64,000 bases of DNA from Streptomyces longhuiensis (lineage in GTDB: Bacteria; Actinomycetota; Actinomycetes; Streptomycetales; Streptomycetaceae). Made by a program: the position numbers and the translations under genes. The notes under the pieces were generated by a model. The model searched no databases and was not told where the DNA came from. It saw nothing but the letters and a program-made list of their open reading frames with translations. Where the stretch lies: NCBI RefSeq assembly GCF_020616555.1, contig NZ_CP085174.1, forward strand, positions 138,016 to 202,015. The letters are read 5' to 3'. This document shows, in pieces, positions 24,792 to 33,352 of this stretch (the first letter of the stretch is position 1; every line of letters starts with the position of its first letter).

Positions 24792-24830
24792 CCGTGACAC
24801 TCCGCGCTCATCATCACTGGCTCACCCCGT

Positions 24831-24884
24831 GAATCCGGGGCCTCCACATGCGCGCCTATACGCGCGCGTGAGGGCCCCGGATTC
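24831..24884 (+). terminator. Large hairpin GAATCCGGGGCC ... GGCCCCGGATTC
   Basis: Perfect 12-bp outer stem (24831-24842 and 24873-24884). The inner region is also partly self-complementary around GCGCGC. It ends the two-gene unit and precedes the repeat-protein gene; it could form a cruciform. Confidence 0.65.
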
Positions 24885-24918
24885 GTGACGGTAAGTGACT
24901 GACCGAAGGAGACGGCCG

Positions 24919-27150
24919 ATGGCCGACGACGACGCCGGGGGGATGGTCCTCGGCTTCCCCGGGCTGACAATCCCGGGACCGGTGGGCGGCAGCCCGCCGC
25001 CCGGGGCTGCCGCCCCGTCCCTCACACCGCTGCCCACGCTGGCGCCCCCGCCGTCTCTGCTGGCGGCGGGCGATCCCGGCCTGGGCGGCTCCGGCACCGT
25101 GACCGCACACCGCGACCCCGGGATTGCGGACACCAGCACCGGCGGCTCTCAAATCGCTGCCATGGGTGTGGTGATGATGGCCGGTATTACCGTCGCCGCG
25201 ATGCGCGGTGCATGGAATGCATCCACCTATCTGAAAGCGCGCCACGAACACCATCGGGCTATTGCTGATCAGCAGCGTGCGGCGGCCGATAAAGCCGCTC
25301 TCGGCTTGGAGATGGTCCGGAATAAGGGTCGGGTTCAGTCCGGTCCGGAATTCGGCCGCAGTAGCCGCACGAATGGCCTTGGTGGCGGCCGCGCAACAGG
25401 TTTGGGAGGCGGCCGTGGAAATGCCGGACGGAATAACACTCCGGCGGCTTTCCGATCCGGCGGCGGGCCGAAGCCGACGCCCGGCTCCGGCGGCAAGTCG
25501 CCCGGCAAGGGCGCTGGTGGCGCCTCTGGCGGCCGCACAGGCACGCTAGGCACTGGCGGCCGTACAGGCGGCGGTGGAGGCCGCAGGAGCGGCCTGGAGT
25601 CGCCCGGAAATCGGGGCGGCGGAAAGGGCGGTTCGGGCGGTGGGAAATCCCCGTCGCTGGGCCGGAACAACGGCTCGCGCGCACTGCGTGCAGCTGCACG
25701 CGACCGTGCGGCGGACCGCATCCGCAACGGCCCCAAGCCCAAGCCGCTGACCCCGACGTCGACCACGAACCGCAACCCGGTGATCCGGGACGCGGCGCGC
25801 AACCGGATCGCCGACCGGATCCGCAACGGCCCCAAGCCGAAGACCCCGACACCGGCGACCGGTCCGACCGTCAAGCCCCACCGCAGCCCCCGCATCCGGG
25901 ACGCCGCCCGGGCCCGCGTCGCCGACCGCATCACCACCGGCTCCTGGACGCCGACCGGCCGCAAGACGGCCAGCCTCACCACGGCCAAGGGATCCGGAAC
26001 ATCGGCGACGCCGACGACGATCCGCGGCGCACTGCGCAGCCGGGCCGTCGGCCGGATCCTCAACGGCAAGAAGAACAACGGCGGTACGGGCGGGACGGCT
26101 CCGAAGGTCAACCTGACCAAGAAGCCCAAGCCGACCACCAGCGCGGGCGGTACGGGCGGTACGGCTTCGAAGGTCAACTTGACCAAGAAGCCCCAGCCGA
26201 CCACCGGCGCGGGCGCGGCTGCCACCGGCGGCGGCACCCGGCCCAAGGTCAACCTGCGAAAGAAGGTCAACCTCCGCAAGAAGACCCGCCGCTACGGCAG
26301 GCCCGGCACCGTCGGAGGCTGCTTCGGCGGTACGGGTCCGAACCCGGCCGGTACGGGTCCGAAGCCGGCCGGTACGGGTCCGAAGCCGGCCGGTACGGGT
26401 CCGAAGGCGAGCGGTACGGGTCCGAAGGCCGGTGGGCCCACCAGTTCGGGTCCCGCTCCTGGCGGCTCCCGCCGTGACAAATGGGAGCGGGCCGGCACCC
26501 GCCGCTCGGAGCGCGCCTCCAGCGGCCCGGGCGAATCCACCAAGCCCGGCCCCGGCGCCGCCCCCGGGGGCGGCGGGTTCGGCCCGCCGCCCGGATGGGG
26601 CCACACCGAGGGAGTCACGATCACGGTCGAACGGGCCGACGGCGGCCCCCGAGCACAGGGCCGCCGACCGGCCAGGTCCACCCCGCGCGGCCGCCCCCAA
26701 CTTCCCGCAGGAGCAACCAGAGGAGGAAGCGCTGTGACCGTGCCTGTCCCGAGCAGGTCGCCCGACACTCAGTACGCCGACAGCGACCTGACGATCTACG
26801 ACGTCATCGAGTCCGACGCCGACATGGCGGAGGAGATCCTGGAGGGCGTCGACGAGGCGAGGGCCGCCGCCGACGGCTGCGAAAAGATGATGACGCGGCT
26901 GGAGGCCCTCCACGCGAAGATCGTCGGACTCAAGGTTCCCGGCGTCCTGGAGGGCTGGGTCCTTCTCCTGGGGGAGAAGGCCATCAGCGTGAAAGCGAAG
27001 GCGGAGGCCCTGGCGGAGAAACTGCCCGCCGCCTCCGAGGCCATCCGTACCGCCGGCGAGAACGCCGCGGCCCGCCACAAGCCGCTCGCCGACGCCGTCA
27101 AGGACGCCGGGCACACCGCCCCTGCCGAGCGCGACTACCACGTCGAATAG
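24919..27150 (+). CDS. Gly/Pro/Lys-rich repeat protein with one TM segment
   Basis: 743 aa; ATG 24919 has GGAG upstream and is preferred over an in-frame ATG at 24895. Order: Pro/Gly-rich N-terminus, one hydrophobic helix (QIAAMGVVMMAGITVAAMRG, ~77-96), and a short helix. Next comes ~350 residues of low complexity with four copies of a basic unit (AARDRAADRIRNGPKPK type, at ~25680-26060) and KVNLTKKP-type repeats. Then five GTGPKPA heptads, and a folded helical C-terminus (DSDLTIYDVIESDADMAEEI onward). It looks like a membrane-anchored, very basic, elongated protein, possibly a DNA-binding or cell-wall-spanning transfer component. No named family. Confidence 0.65.
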   Translation: MADDDAGGMVLGFPGLTIPGPVGGSPPPGAAAPSLTPLPTLAPPPSLLAAGDPGLGGSGTVTAHRDPGIADTSTGGSQIAAMGVVMMAGITVAAMRGAWNASTYLKARHEHHRAIADQQRAAADKAALGLEMVRNKGRVQSGPEFGRSSRTNGLGGGRATGLGGGRGNAGRNNTPAAFRSGGGPKPTPGSGGKSPGKGAGGASGGRTGTLGTGGRTGGGGGRRSGLESPGNRGGGKGGSGGGKSPSLGRNNGSRALRAAARDRAADRIRNGPKPKPLTPTSTTNRNPVIRDAARNRIADRIRNGPKPKTPTPATGPTVKPHRSPRIRDAARARVADRITTGSWTPTGRKTASLTTAKGSGTSATPTTIRGALRSRAVGRILNGKKNNGGTGGTAPKVNLTKKPKPTTSAGGTGGTASKVNLTKKPQPTTGAGAAATGGGTRPKVNLRKKVNLRKKTRRYGRPGTVGGCFGGTGPNPAGTGPKPAGTGPKPAGTGPKASGTGPKAGGPTSSGPAPGGSRRDKWERAGTRRSERASSGPGESTKPGPGAAPGGGGFGPPPGWGHTEGVTITVERADGGPRAQGRRPARSTPRGRPQLPAGATRGGSAVTVPVPSRSPDTQYADSDLTIYDVIESDADMAEEILEGVDEARAAADGCEKMMTRLEALHAKIVGLKVPGVLEGWVLLLGEKAISVKAKAEALAEKLPAASEAIRTAGENAAARHKPLADAVKDAGHTAPAERDYHVE
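26329..26433 (+). repeat. Five 21-bp tandem repeats (GTGPKPA)
   Basis: The unit GGTACGGGTCCGAAGCCGGC(C) is repeated five times head to tail with few changes (units begin 26329, 26350, 26371, 26392, 26413). It keeps frame in the repeat protein as Gly-Thr-Gly-Pro-Lys-Pro-Ala. The near-identity at DNA level points to recent slippage expansion, so length variation between strains is expected. Confidence 0.85.
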
Positions 27151-27158
27151 GAGGACTC

Positions 27159-27593
27159 GTGTCCGATCTCGTTCCCGTCGTCGGCGGGGCACTCCAGAAA
27201 ACCGGCTCCGTGATCATGGGGGCGGTGCGGTTCGGCATCGTCGTCGCGCAGCTGTCCGCCGCGAGCGTGACCATGGCAGGCCTGTCCAACTCGGTCCGTT
27301 CCACCTTCCGTTACGTGGAGGACTGCGCGAACACGGTCGACCAGCTCTCCGACCGGGCCGCCGCCCTCAACGTGGACGACCTCACGACCGGCGAGCACCG
27401 CGACGCGGCCACCGTGATGCGCTCGTGCCGCGACGAAGCCGAGGCCATGGCCGTGGAGTGCGAGGAGATGTCCACGCTCTTCCACACCACAGCCGATGAG
27501 CACATCGGCGACTACGGCTCGGTCGCGGAAGCCGCACAGAACATGCCCGACGGCATCGAGATGGCCGACCGGCAGTTCTACAGCAACCGCTAA
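27159..27593 (+). CDS. Hypothetical helical protein, 144 aa
   Basis: GTG 27159, 8 bases after the previous stop, with AGGAGGA directly upstream. The N-terminus has a hydrophobic stretch (SVIMGAVRFGIVVAQLSAASVTMAGL), followed by helices with VEDCANTVDQLSDRAAALNV and MRSCRDEAEAMAVECEEMS. The structure resembles the folded C-terminal part of the preceding repeat protein (both helical, Asp/Glu/Ala-rich), so the two may interact. A strong terminator follows. Confidence 0.6.
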   Translation: MSDLVPVVGGALQKTGSVIMGAVRFGIVVAQLSAASVTMAGLSNSVRSTFRYVEDCANTVDQLSDRAAALNVDDLTTGEHRDAATVMRSCRDEAEAMAVECEEMSTLFHTTADEHIGDYGSVAEAAQNMPDGIEMADRQFYSNR

Positions 27594-27624
27594 CCCCACC
27601 TCACCCCACTCCCCCGCACCGCAC

Positions 27625-27659
27625 GAAGGGCGGCGAACCCCACCGGTTCGCCGCCCTTC
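27625..27659 (+). terminator. 15-bp perfect hairpin
   Basis: GAAGGGCGGCGAACC (27625-27639), 5-base loop CCACC, GGTTCGCCGCCCTTC (27645-27659). One of the clearest terminators in the window; it separates the repeat-protein unit from the translocase unit. Confidence 0.8.
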
Positions 27660-27687
27660 CCTATGCCCTTCGAAGGAGAGCTCGCCG

Positions 27688-28545
27688 ATGATCCGCCTCG
27701 GACTGATCCGCCTCGGACCCCTGCGCGGCCGTGTCGCCCTGGTCCGCAATACCGTCGGCCGCGTCGCCACCGTGGCCGGCACCGGTGCGCTCGCCACCGG
27801 CACCTTCACCCACGACCTCTACGGCCCCTCCGTGCTGGCCGCGCTCGGCTGCTCCGCGTGGGCCACCCTGTGGTCGGTGACCCTGCCGCGCGACACGGTC
27901 GGCAACACCGCGATGGCCCTGTACCTGTCGCCGTCACTGTCGATGGCCGCGCTGCTCACCGCGCAGCGGATCGTGCCCGGCATCGACTGGTACTGGCAAC
28001 TGCTCGCCGACGCCGGCTGGACCGCCGCAGTGCTGCTCGTACGCCCGGCCCGCATGGCCCGCATCCTGGTCGGCCGCGAACGCTCACTGACCCCGGAGGC
28101 CATCGAGCAGACCCAGGAGCTCCTCGCCACCGACCCCGTCCAGGGCCCGCAGCACCCGATGGCCGCCTACTGGGCGCAGCACGTCGCCATCGAGGACGGC
28201 GCCGCCCCCAACACCGTGCTGGAGCAGATCGAACGCACCGGCCCCGAGTCGATGACCGCCGTCATCCGCTCCACCCTGCCCGGCAAGCCGGTCCCGAAGA
28301 TCGACCTGCTGGAGCTGTCCGCCGCCATCAACTGGCCCGAGGACGACATCCACATCGACCCGGTGCCCCGCCAGGGCGCCGGCGTCCGACGGCTCACCGT
28401 CGGCGATGCCCCCGAGGACCAGATGGACATCTACACCGCCTGGGAGAAGAACATCGCCCCCAAGGGCATGCCCGGCACGGTCATCACCCAGATCCGCACC
28501 GTCGACATCGCCGACGACACGGAGGGCAAGGCACATCCCGCATGA
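27688..28545 (+). CDS. Membrane protein preceding translocase, 285 aa
   Basis: ATG 27688 with GAAGGAGAG upstream. The N-terminal third has about four hydrophobic segments (ATVAGTGALATGTFT, VLAALGCSAWATLWSV, ALYLSPSLSMAALLT, LLADAGWTAAVLLV). The rest is a soluble domain (EQTQELLATDPVQGPQHPMA onward). Its stop overlaps the start of the FtsK/TraB-like gene (ATGA), so both are made together. This strongly suggests it is the membrane partner of that ATPase; the ATPase itself has no TM region. Confidence 0.7.
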   Translation: MIRLGLIRLGPLRGRVALVRNTVGRVATVAGTGALATGTFTHDLYGPSVLAALGCSAWATLWSVTLPRDTVGNTAMALYLSPSLSMAALLTAQRIVPGIDWYWQLLADAGWTAAVLLVRPARMARILVGRERSLTPEAIEQTQELLATDPVQGPQHPMAAYWAQHVAIEDGAAPNTVLEQIERTGPESMTAVIRSTLPGKPVPKIDLLELSAAINWPEDDIHIDPVPRQGAGVRRLTVGDAPEDQMDIYTAWEKNIAPKGMPGTVITQIRTVDIADDTEGKAHPA

Positions 28546-29987
28546 GCCGCATCTACGAACTGACCGTGCAGGCCGCCGAAGACGGCGACATCATCACCTA
28601 CCACCCGATGCGCCTCGCGGCCGCCCTGAAGATCAAAGACGTCAACCGGCTCGCGGTGGAGACCAGCATGATGGGCGACAAGGCGCTCGTCACGATCTAC
28701 CCGGATGACCCGCTCGCCCGGGTCATCCTCGCCGACCCGCAGATGCTGGTCATGGACGACCGCGGCCGCATCTGGATCGGCCGCTACCACAACGGCCGGC
28801 ACTCCCTTCTGCGCCTGTACGACCCCAAGTCCGGCTCCGCGCAACGCCTGCTGCTGTTCGGCACGACCGGCGCAGGCAAGTCGACGGCCGGGCAGATCAT
28901 CCTCGCCGCGATGAAGCGCTCCGGCATCGCCGTCAACTACGCCGACCTCAAAGGCGGCCAGTCCGCACCCGAAGCGGTCGGACAGCGCGGCCCCGGCAGC
29001 GAGGGCAACGTCGCCTGGCGGGTGACCACGCAAGAAGGCGCCATGGCACAGCTGCGCTCCACCTGGCTGACCATGATGGACCGCCAGGAGCGCTACTCCG
29101 CGATGGGCCGCTCCAAGTTTCTCAAGGACCGGCCCGACCCACTGCTCTACCAGATCATCGACGAAGCCAACCGCCTCCTGGAGAAGGGCGCCCCGTTCCG
29201 CGACGAGGCCACCTTCTACATCAAGGACATCGGACGCACCGGCCGCTCCCTCGGGGTCGGCATCGGTCTGTTCGCTCAGGCCGGCCACCTCGAGGAGATG
29301 GGCGGCTCCGACACCCTGCGCGCGATGCTCAAGGAGGGCGAGGTCGTCCTGCTGCGCTGGACCAGCTCGATGATGAAACAGCTCGTCACCGACGGCCTGC
29401 TTCCTACCGGCCAGGTCCTCGCCCCGATCCCGAAGTACGCAGGCGAAGTCGACCTCGTCTCACAGTTCGACGAGGACTTCGAAGACGAGGTCCTGCCCGG
29501 CACCCAGGGCACCGCGTACAACGTCAACGGCCGCTACCCCAGCTCGAAGATGCGGTTCTGGAACATCGGCTCCGCGGTTCCCACCGAGGGCCTGGACCCG
29601 GAGGTCATGGACCTGTACGGGCCCGGCGCCCCGGCGGAGATCGAAGAGGCCGCCTGGGATCTCCTCGGTGACGCCTACCGCCAGCGCCTGGACGGCATGG
29701 AGGCCTACCGCGCGGTCTTCCCCGAAGCCGAGGAAAACGAGGACGGCGAAGACGGCGGTGGCAGGAAGAAGGCCTCCGGCGCGAGCCGGGCCGCCGCCTC
29801 CCCCGTCCCGGCGGTGCCCGCGCAGGCCACCCCGAAGCGCTCCCTGCGCGACCGGGTCAAGGCCGTGCTCGAGGCGCACGACGACCCGCTCGATGCCCGC
29901 GAGGTCCTGGAGCTGGTCAACGCCGACGGCGGCCGCCAGGTCCAGCTCGGCAGCGTCCGCAACATCCTGACCGCGATCAACAAGTAA
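28542..29987 (+). CDS. FtsK/TraB-like DNA translocase
   Basis: 481 aa, coupled to the membrane protein gene by ATGA. The N-terminal ~95 residues are a small beta-rich domain. Walker A is LLFGTTGAGKSTAG (~105-117) and Walker B lies in LLYQIIDEANRL; the arginine-finger region is IKDIGRTGRSLGVGIGL. The C-terminal ~80 residues after a disordered linker (SLRDRVKAVLEAHDDPLDAR onward) form a winged-helix-like domain, like the gamma domain of FtsK/TraB that reads DNA clt sites. Streptomyces TraB moves double-stranded plasmid DNA between hyphae. This is a plausible transfer ATPase, although shorter than classical TraB and lacking its own TM helices. Confidence 0.82.
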   Translation: MSRIYELTVQAAEDGDIITYHPMRLAAALKIKDVNRLAVETSMMGDKALVTIYPDDPLARVILADPQMLVMDDRGRIWIGRYHNGRHSLLRLYDPKSGSAQRLLLFGTTGAGKSTAGQIILAAMKRSGIAVNYADLKGGQSAPEAVGQRGPGSEGNVAWRVTTQEGAMAQLRSTWLTMMDRQERYSAMGRSKFLKDRPDPLLYQIIDEANRLLEKGAPFRDEATFYIKDIGRTGRSLGVGIGLFAQAGHLEEMGGSDTLRAMLKEGEVVLLRWTSSMMKQLVTDGLLPTGQVLAPIPKYAGEVDLVSQFDEDFEDEVLPGTQGTAYNVNGRYPSSKMRFWNIGSAVPTEGLDPEVMDLYGPGAPAEIEEAAWDLLGDAYRQRLDGMEAYRAVFPEAEENEDGEDGGGRKKASGASRAAASPVPAVPAQATPKRSLRDRVKAVLEAHDDPLDAREVLELVNADGGRQVQLGSVRNILTAINK

Positions 29988-30003
29988 TCCCTCTCCCCCT
30001 GTT

Positions 30004-30040
30004 CTTCGGCCTGCCGGGCACCGCGCCCGGCAGGCCGAAG
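30004..30040 (+). terminator. 16-bp perfect hairpin
   Basis: CTTCGGCCTGCCGGGC (30004-30019) pairs with GCCCGGCAGGCCGAAG (30025-30040) around a 5-base loop, 17 bases after the translocase stop. Confidence 0.8.
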
Positions 30041-30064
30041 CCCTTCCTGAAGGAGTTCCACGCC

Positions 30065-30256
30065 GTGGCGCTGACCGTCTCCCTCTTTGTCCTGGCCGGG
30101 ATCGTCGTCCTGGTCCTGCTCCGCACCGGCTACCTGCGGCTGGGGCCCGCCCTCGCCGCCGCCCTGTTCGGCTTCACCCTCGCCTCCACCGGCCTCGCCC
30201 CGGCCATCACCACCGGCATCAGCAACGTCGCCGGTTGGCTCAGCAACCTCGGATAA
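30065..30256 (+). CDS. Small hydrophobic Spd-like protein, 63 aa
   Basis: GTG 30065 with AAGGAG upstream. Almost wholly membrane-embedded: VSLFVLAGIVVLVLLRTGYL, then LGPALAAALFGFTLASTGL and AITTGISNVAGWL. Small two-helix proteins like this (SpdD/Spd-type) are a standard part of Streptomyces plasmid spread loci. Function within the hyphal spread complex is inferred from context only. Confidence 0.65.
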   Translation: MALTVSLFVLAGIVVLVLLRTGYLRLGPALAAALFGFTLASTGLAPAITTGISNVAGWLSNLG

Positions 30257-30287
30257 CCCGCCGCATCTGGACCGAACGGAGCCCGCC

Positions 30288-30797
30288 ATGGACCCCCATC
30301 CCACGCAGCCCGGCATGCCCGAGTCCGAGGCCGCGGCCGAAGCCCGCCGCCTGATCGAGTCCTGGGCCGCGCAGCCGGTACGCCACCACCCGACCTCGTT
30401 CCGCGACCCCAGCACACCGCCCGCGATCGGCGCCGCCCCGCCCGTCCCACAGCCCGACAAGCGGATCGTGCCCGCCTGGGCGGCCGGCATCGCGGTCGCC
30501 TCCATCGGAGTCGGCGCCGGATCCACCGGCCTGGGCTGCGCGGCCTGGCTGCTGTTCAACGGCCTGTCCCTGGTCAGCGTCCCCAGCCTGACCCGCTTCG
30601 CATTCATCGTCATCGCGCCGTTCGCGGGCGTGGCCATGGTCGTCACCGCCGTCGCCGCGGCCATCTCCAAGGCCAAGGAGGCCGACCACACCACAACGAA
30701 CGTGTACGAGGGCACGGTCGTGAACAACACCGAGGTCCGCAACAACAGCACCACCACGCGCGGCCTGTTCGCCCGCACCCGCAACGACTTCCGCTGA
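30288..30797 (+). CDS. Two-TM membrane protein, 169 aa
   Basis: ATG 30288 with ACGGAG upstream. A proline-rich soluble N-terminus (~1-60) is followed by two TM helices (IVPAWAAGIAVASIGVGAGS with GLGCAAWLLFNGL, and FAFIVIAPFAGVAMVVTAVAAA). The C-terminal tail is Asn/Thr-rich (VYEGTVVNNTEVRNNSTTTR). It sits after the Spd-like gene and is probably part of the same membrane set. No named family. Confidence 0.65.
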   Translation: MDPHPTQPGMPESEAAAEARRLIESWAAQPVRHHPTSFRDPSTPPAIGAAPPVPQPDKRIVPAWAAGIAVASIGVGAGSTGLGCAAWLLFNGLSLVSVPSLTRFAFIVIAPFAGVAMVVTAVAAAISKAKEADHTTTNVYEGTVVNNTEVRNNSTTTRGLFARTRNDFR

Positions 30798-30880
30798 CCC
30801 CGGGCGCCCTGCTTCGTACTCGAACCCCGCCCACGCGGCCGGGAGTCGAGCACGGGGCAGGCCGCCCGCCAGGCGTCCGG

Positions 30881-31075
30881 TCAGTCCTCGTCCAGGTAGA
30901 TCAGCAGACGGCCGTCCTCATCGACGTGCGCCTCGTAGATCACACCGTCGACGACCGCGTGGTCGACGACCACCTCGAAGTCCCCTTCGTCGTCGATCCA
31001 CAGCACACCGTCGTCATCCGTGACCGCCGGATAGATCACCCCGTCGGCGATCACCGACTCGAACTCGACTGACAT
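30881..31075 (-). CDS. Small acidic repeat protein, 64 aa
   Basis: ATG 31075 with GAAGGGGG upstream, opposite in direction to its neighbours. Highly acidic, with two similar strands-and-turn units: VIADGVIYPAVTDDDGVLW and AVVDGVIYEAHVDEDGRLL. The internal repeat argues for a real, small beta protein. Acidic proteins of this size on mobile elements are sometimes DNA mimics or nuclease inhibitors; that is only a possibility here. Confidence 0.5.
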   Translation of the reverse strand: MSVEFESVIADGVIYPAVTDDDGVLWIDDEGDFEVVVDHAVVDGVIYEAHVDEDGRLLIYLDED

Positions 31076-31196
31076 CGCACCCCCTTCACACACCCTGCGC
31101 GGCCTGCGCCGCCCCAGCGTGGCGCATCGCCACGCGCCTGCAACAGAGCCATTCCCACTTCGCCCGCCATCTCACCGGGCCCTCGAAGGAGCCGAC

Positions 31197-32009
31197 ATGA
31201 CCGACCACCACAACGACCTGCCCCAGATCCCTGGCCCCCGCCAGCCCTCCCCCGCCGAAGCCGACGCCCCGCTCGCCACCGGCCAGCAGCCGAACGTGCC
31301 GCCGAAGGACAACACCACGCCGGCGTGGCCGCGGCGCACGACGGCCGCCCTGCACGAGCGGTGGGATGATGCCTGGTTGCCCGGCGGCATCCTGTACAGC
31401 CGCTGGGACGACGTACGCGAGGCCCCCGAGCTCGGCTGGCACGGCATGGCCCACTGGCTCAAGGTCGCCATCGCCCTCGCCGCCGGCGCCTTCCTGGCAC
31501 TGTTCCTGGACGCGGCGTTCGGCGTCATCACCGGCTGGGTCCACCAGCTGCTGACCGCCGCGCCGCGCGTACAGGTTGGCACCGACACCTCCACCGGCAT
31601 CTGGGCCGTGATCGACCAGCCGATCCGCTCCTACATCGCCCAGCACAGCGCCGGCCTCGCCGTGAGCGGTTCCACCCTCTACACCCTGTGGCAACTCGTG
31701 GGCCTGTTCGGCCTGTTCGGCGGCTTCCTGCGCAGCACCGCCGCCCGCCTCACCTGGACCGCCTGGGGCGCCGCCAGCATCGCCATGGTCTGGACGGCTT
31801 CCCCCGCGCCCGCCCGCAACCTGGCTACCGGCCTTGCCGCCGCGGCCTGGCTGCTCGGCTCCGCCTTCGCCCTGCGCGGCCTGACGCTGCGCCCCGCCGT
31901 CTACGTCCACGCACCCGGCCCGGAGATCCGCAACGATATCCGCCCCGAGATCCACGTCCCGGCCCCGGCTGACGCGCCCACCGACAACGTGCACCCGCTC
32001 CAGCGCTGA
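31197..32009 (+). CDS. Multi-pass membrane protein, 270 aa
   Basis: ATG 31197 with GAAGGAG upstream. A disordered, proline-rich N-terminus is followed by about four TM helices (WLKVAIALAAGAFLALFLD, TLWQLVGLFGLFGGFL, AAWGAASIAMVWTAS-like, AAAWLLGSAFALRGL), and the C-terminal tail is proline- and acid-rich. It is likely a structural membrane component of the transfer system, judged by its place among Spd-like genes. Family not identified. Confidence 0.65.
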   Translation: MTDHHNDLPQIPGPRQPSPAEADAPLATGQQPNVPPKDNTTPAWPRRTTAALHERWDDAWLPGGILYSRWDDVREAPELGWHGMAHWLKVAIALAAGAFLALFLDAAFGVITGWVHQLLTAAPRVQVGTDTSTGIWAVIDQPIRSYIAQHSAGLAVSGSTLYTLWQLVGLFGLFGGFLRSTAARLTWTAWGAASIAMVWTASPAPARNLATGLAAAAWLLGSAFALRGLTLRPAVYVHAPGPEIRNDIRPEIHVPAPADAPTDNVHPLQR

Positions 32010-32027
32010 CCGTCCCGCCGACCCGCC

Positions 32028-32064
32028 CGGTCCTCGACTGCACTCCCACGCAGCCGAGGACCGG
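32028..32064 (+). terminator. 10-bp hairpin with inner stem
   Basis: CCGGTCCTCG (32028-32037) pairs with CGAGGACCGG (32055-32064); CTGC and GCAG extend the stem after one mismatch. Located ~18 bases after the membrane protein stop. Confidence 0.65.
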
Positions 32065-32105
32065 ACAGGCCGACCGGCCGCTCCCCGATCTCGAAGGAGA
32101 ACACC

Positions 32106-32312
32106 ATGCCCAAGCCGACCGACCCCCGCGCCGTGCCCGGCCACTTCATCCCCTCCCAGGCCGCCCCGGCCAAGCCGAGCGGGCTACCACTGATGCTCAA
32201 GGCCGCGATAGCCGGCCTGCTCCTGCTGGCGCTGTTCCTCATAGGCGCAGCGAACGGCGGCCAGAGCGACGTGCCGCAGCAGCGCACCACCACGACGCAG
32301 ACCGGCAAGTGA
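32106..32312 (+). CDS. Small one-TM protein, 68 aa
   Basis: ATG 32106 with GAAGGAGA upstream. Hydrophilic N-terminus with PRAVPGHFIPSQAAPAK, one TM helix (LMLKAAIAGLLLLALFLIG), and a short Gln/Thr-rich tail. Another small membrane piece of the transfer or spread set. Confidence 0.6.
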   Translation: MPKPTDPRAVPGHFIPSQAAPAKPSGLPLMLKAAIAGLLLLALFLIGAANGGQSDVPQQRTTTTQTGK

Positions 32313-32331
32313 TCTCCGGTCCACCTGCCTG

Positions 32332-32359
32332 GCCCTCGCTACCTGCACGCGGCGAGGGC
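32332..32359 (+). terminator. 8-bp hairpin in gene spacer
   Basis: GCCCTCGC (32332-32339) pairs with GCGAGGGC (32352-32359). Shorter than the other hairpins but in the same position, just after a small membrane protein gene. Confidence 0.5.
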
Positions 32360-32419
32360 TCGGACAGGCCGACCGGCCTCACGCACCACCCCCTGTCCCC
32401 GAGCAAGGGAGTCTCCGTT

Positions 32420-32647
32420 TTGGCGCAGCAGCCGAAGGTCATGGGCGTGCTGATAGAACCGCCGCCGCCGACCTGGTGGAAAGCCAACCGGCACAAAGTC
32501 CTGGCCGTCGCCGGACTCGTGCTGGGCTACCTGATCGCCACGCACCTGCAGGGCGCACCAGATCAGCAGACCCGACCGCATCCGGGCCACAGCACCCCCG
32601 CGCCGACCACGCCGCATGCCACCCGCACCGTTCACATCCCTACCTGA
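32420..32647 (+). CDS. Small one-TM protein, 75 aa
   Basis: TTG 32420 is chosen because CAAGGGAG lies just upstream; the frame is open earlier but that part overlaps a hairpin. Proline-rich start (VMGVLIEPPPPTWWKANRHK), one TM helix (VLAVAGLVLGYLIATHL) and a His/Pro/Thr-rich tail. Similar in plan to the 68-aa protein before it. Confidence 0.5.
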   Translation: MAQQPKVMGVLIEPPPPTWWKANRHKVLAVAGLVLGYLIATHLQGAPDQQTRPHPGHSTPAPTTPHATRTVHIPT

Positions 32648-32658
32648 ACCCGGCACCC

Positions 32659-32698
32659 GCTGCGCCCCACCGACGACCTCACGTCGGTGGGGCGCAGC
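32659..32698 (+). terminator. 17-bp perfect hairpin
   Basis: GCTGCGCCCCACCGACG (32659-32675) pairs with CGTCGGTGGGGCGCAGC (32682-32698), loop ACCTCA. The longest uninterrupted stem among the intergenic hairpins. Confidence 0.8.
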
Positions 32699-32836
32699 GC
32701 TACCCACCGACGACTGGAGGAGATCGCACGTGCTCGTCCCCCGCCCGCGCCGCCGGATCGGCCGGCCCCGCCCACAGCGTCCCGGCCCCCGCTACCCGCT
32801 TACCCAACGCCAACTGCCAGGCCAATGGAACAGGTG

Positions 32837-33304
32837 ATGGACGACCAGGACCAGGACCTGGTCGACGTCGACCCGCACGACCCCGGCGACGGACCCTTAC
32901 CGATCTTCCGGTGGAAGCAGGCCGGTCGCACCAACCTCGCGACCCGCCGCCAGCTGCGAGATATGGGCCTACGCCCCGGCGGCCAGGAGCCCGTCGCCCG
33001 GATCGAATGCCGCGGCGGCCAGCGCTTCGCATGGCTGTACCGGATCGACCTGGCGAAGCCGAAGCTCCCGATGACGCTCGCGAAGGAAGCCGCGCTCGAC
33101 AAGGCGATGGCAGCACGCCAGACGTGCCCCGGCCCCTGCGGGCGGCGCTATTTCCACTGCCTCCCGCTCAAGACGCTCGGGATGTGCCTGGAGTGCCACG
33201 ACGGCACGCCCGCAGACCCCGCCACCTACAGCGCTCCCCCGGGCCAAGCATCTTGCCGCCTCCGTTCTGACGGCCTCTCCGCCCTGCAGGCCGGGACGAC
33301 ATGA
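32837..33304 (+). CDS. RRQ-motif zinc-binding protein
   Basis: 155 aa from ATG 32837; ATG 32825 is an alternative and neither has an ideal ribosome site. Key features: TRRQLRDMGLRPGGQEPVAR (the RRQ motif), FAWLYRIDLAKPKLPMT, and a zinc cluster CPGPCGRRYFHCLPLK with GMCLECHDG (C-x3-C ... C-x2-C). It matches the RRQRL-motif zinc-binding proteins found on actinobacterial conjugative elements. Their molecular role is not established; the basic motif plus zinc suggests nucleic-acid binding. Confidence 0.8.
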   Translation: MDDQDQDLVDVDPHDPGDGPLPIFRWKQAGRTNLATRRQLRDMGLRPGGQEPVARIECRGGQRFAWLYRIDLAKPKLPMTLAKEAALDKAMAARQTCPGPCGRRYFHCLPLKTLGMCLECHDGTPADPATYSAPPGQASCRLRSDGLSALQAGTT

Positions 33305-33352
33305 CGACCCGCAGCGCATCCCGGCCCGCCCCCACTTCTAAGGAGCTTCTCC

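Noticed and set aside
26329..26433. Short regular repeats as a possible CRISPR
   Set aside because: Repeats are contiguous 21-bp units without spacers and lie in frame within a coding sequence.
25546..27192. Long minus-strand ORF opposite the repeat protein
   Set aside because: Its repeats only mirror the DNA repeats; no start signal and shadow-like composition.
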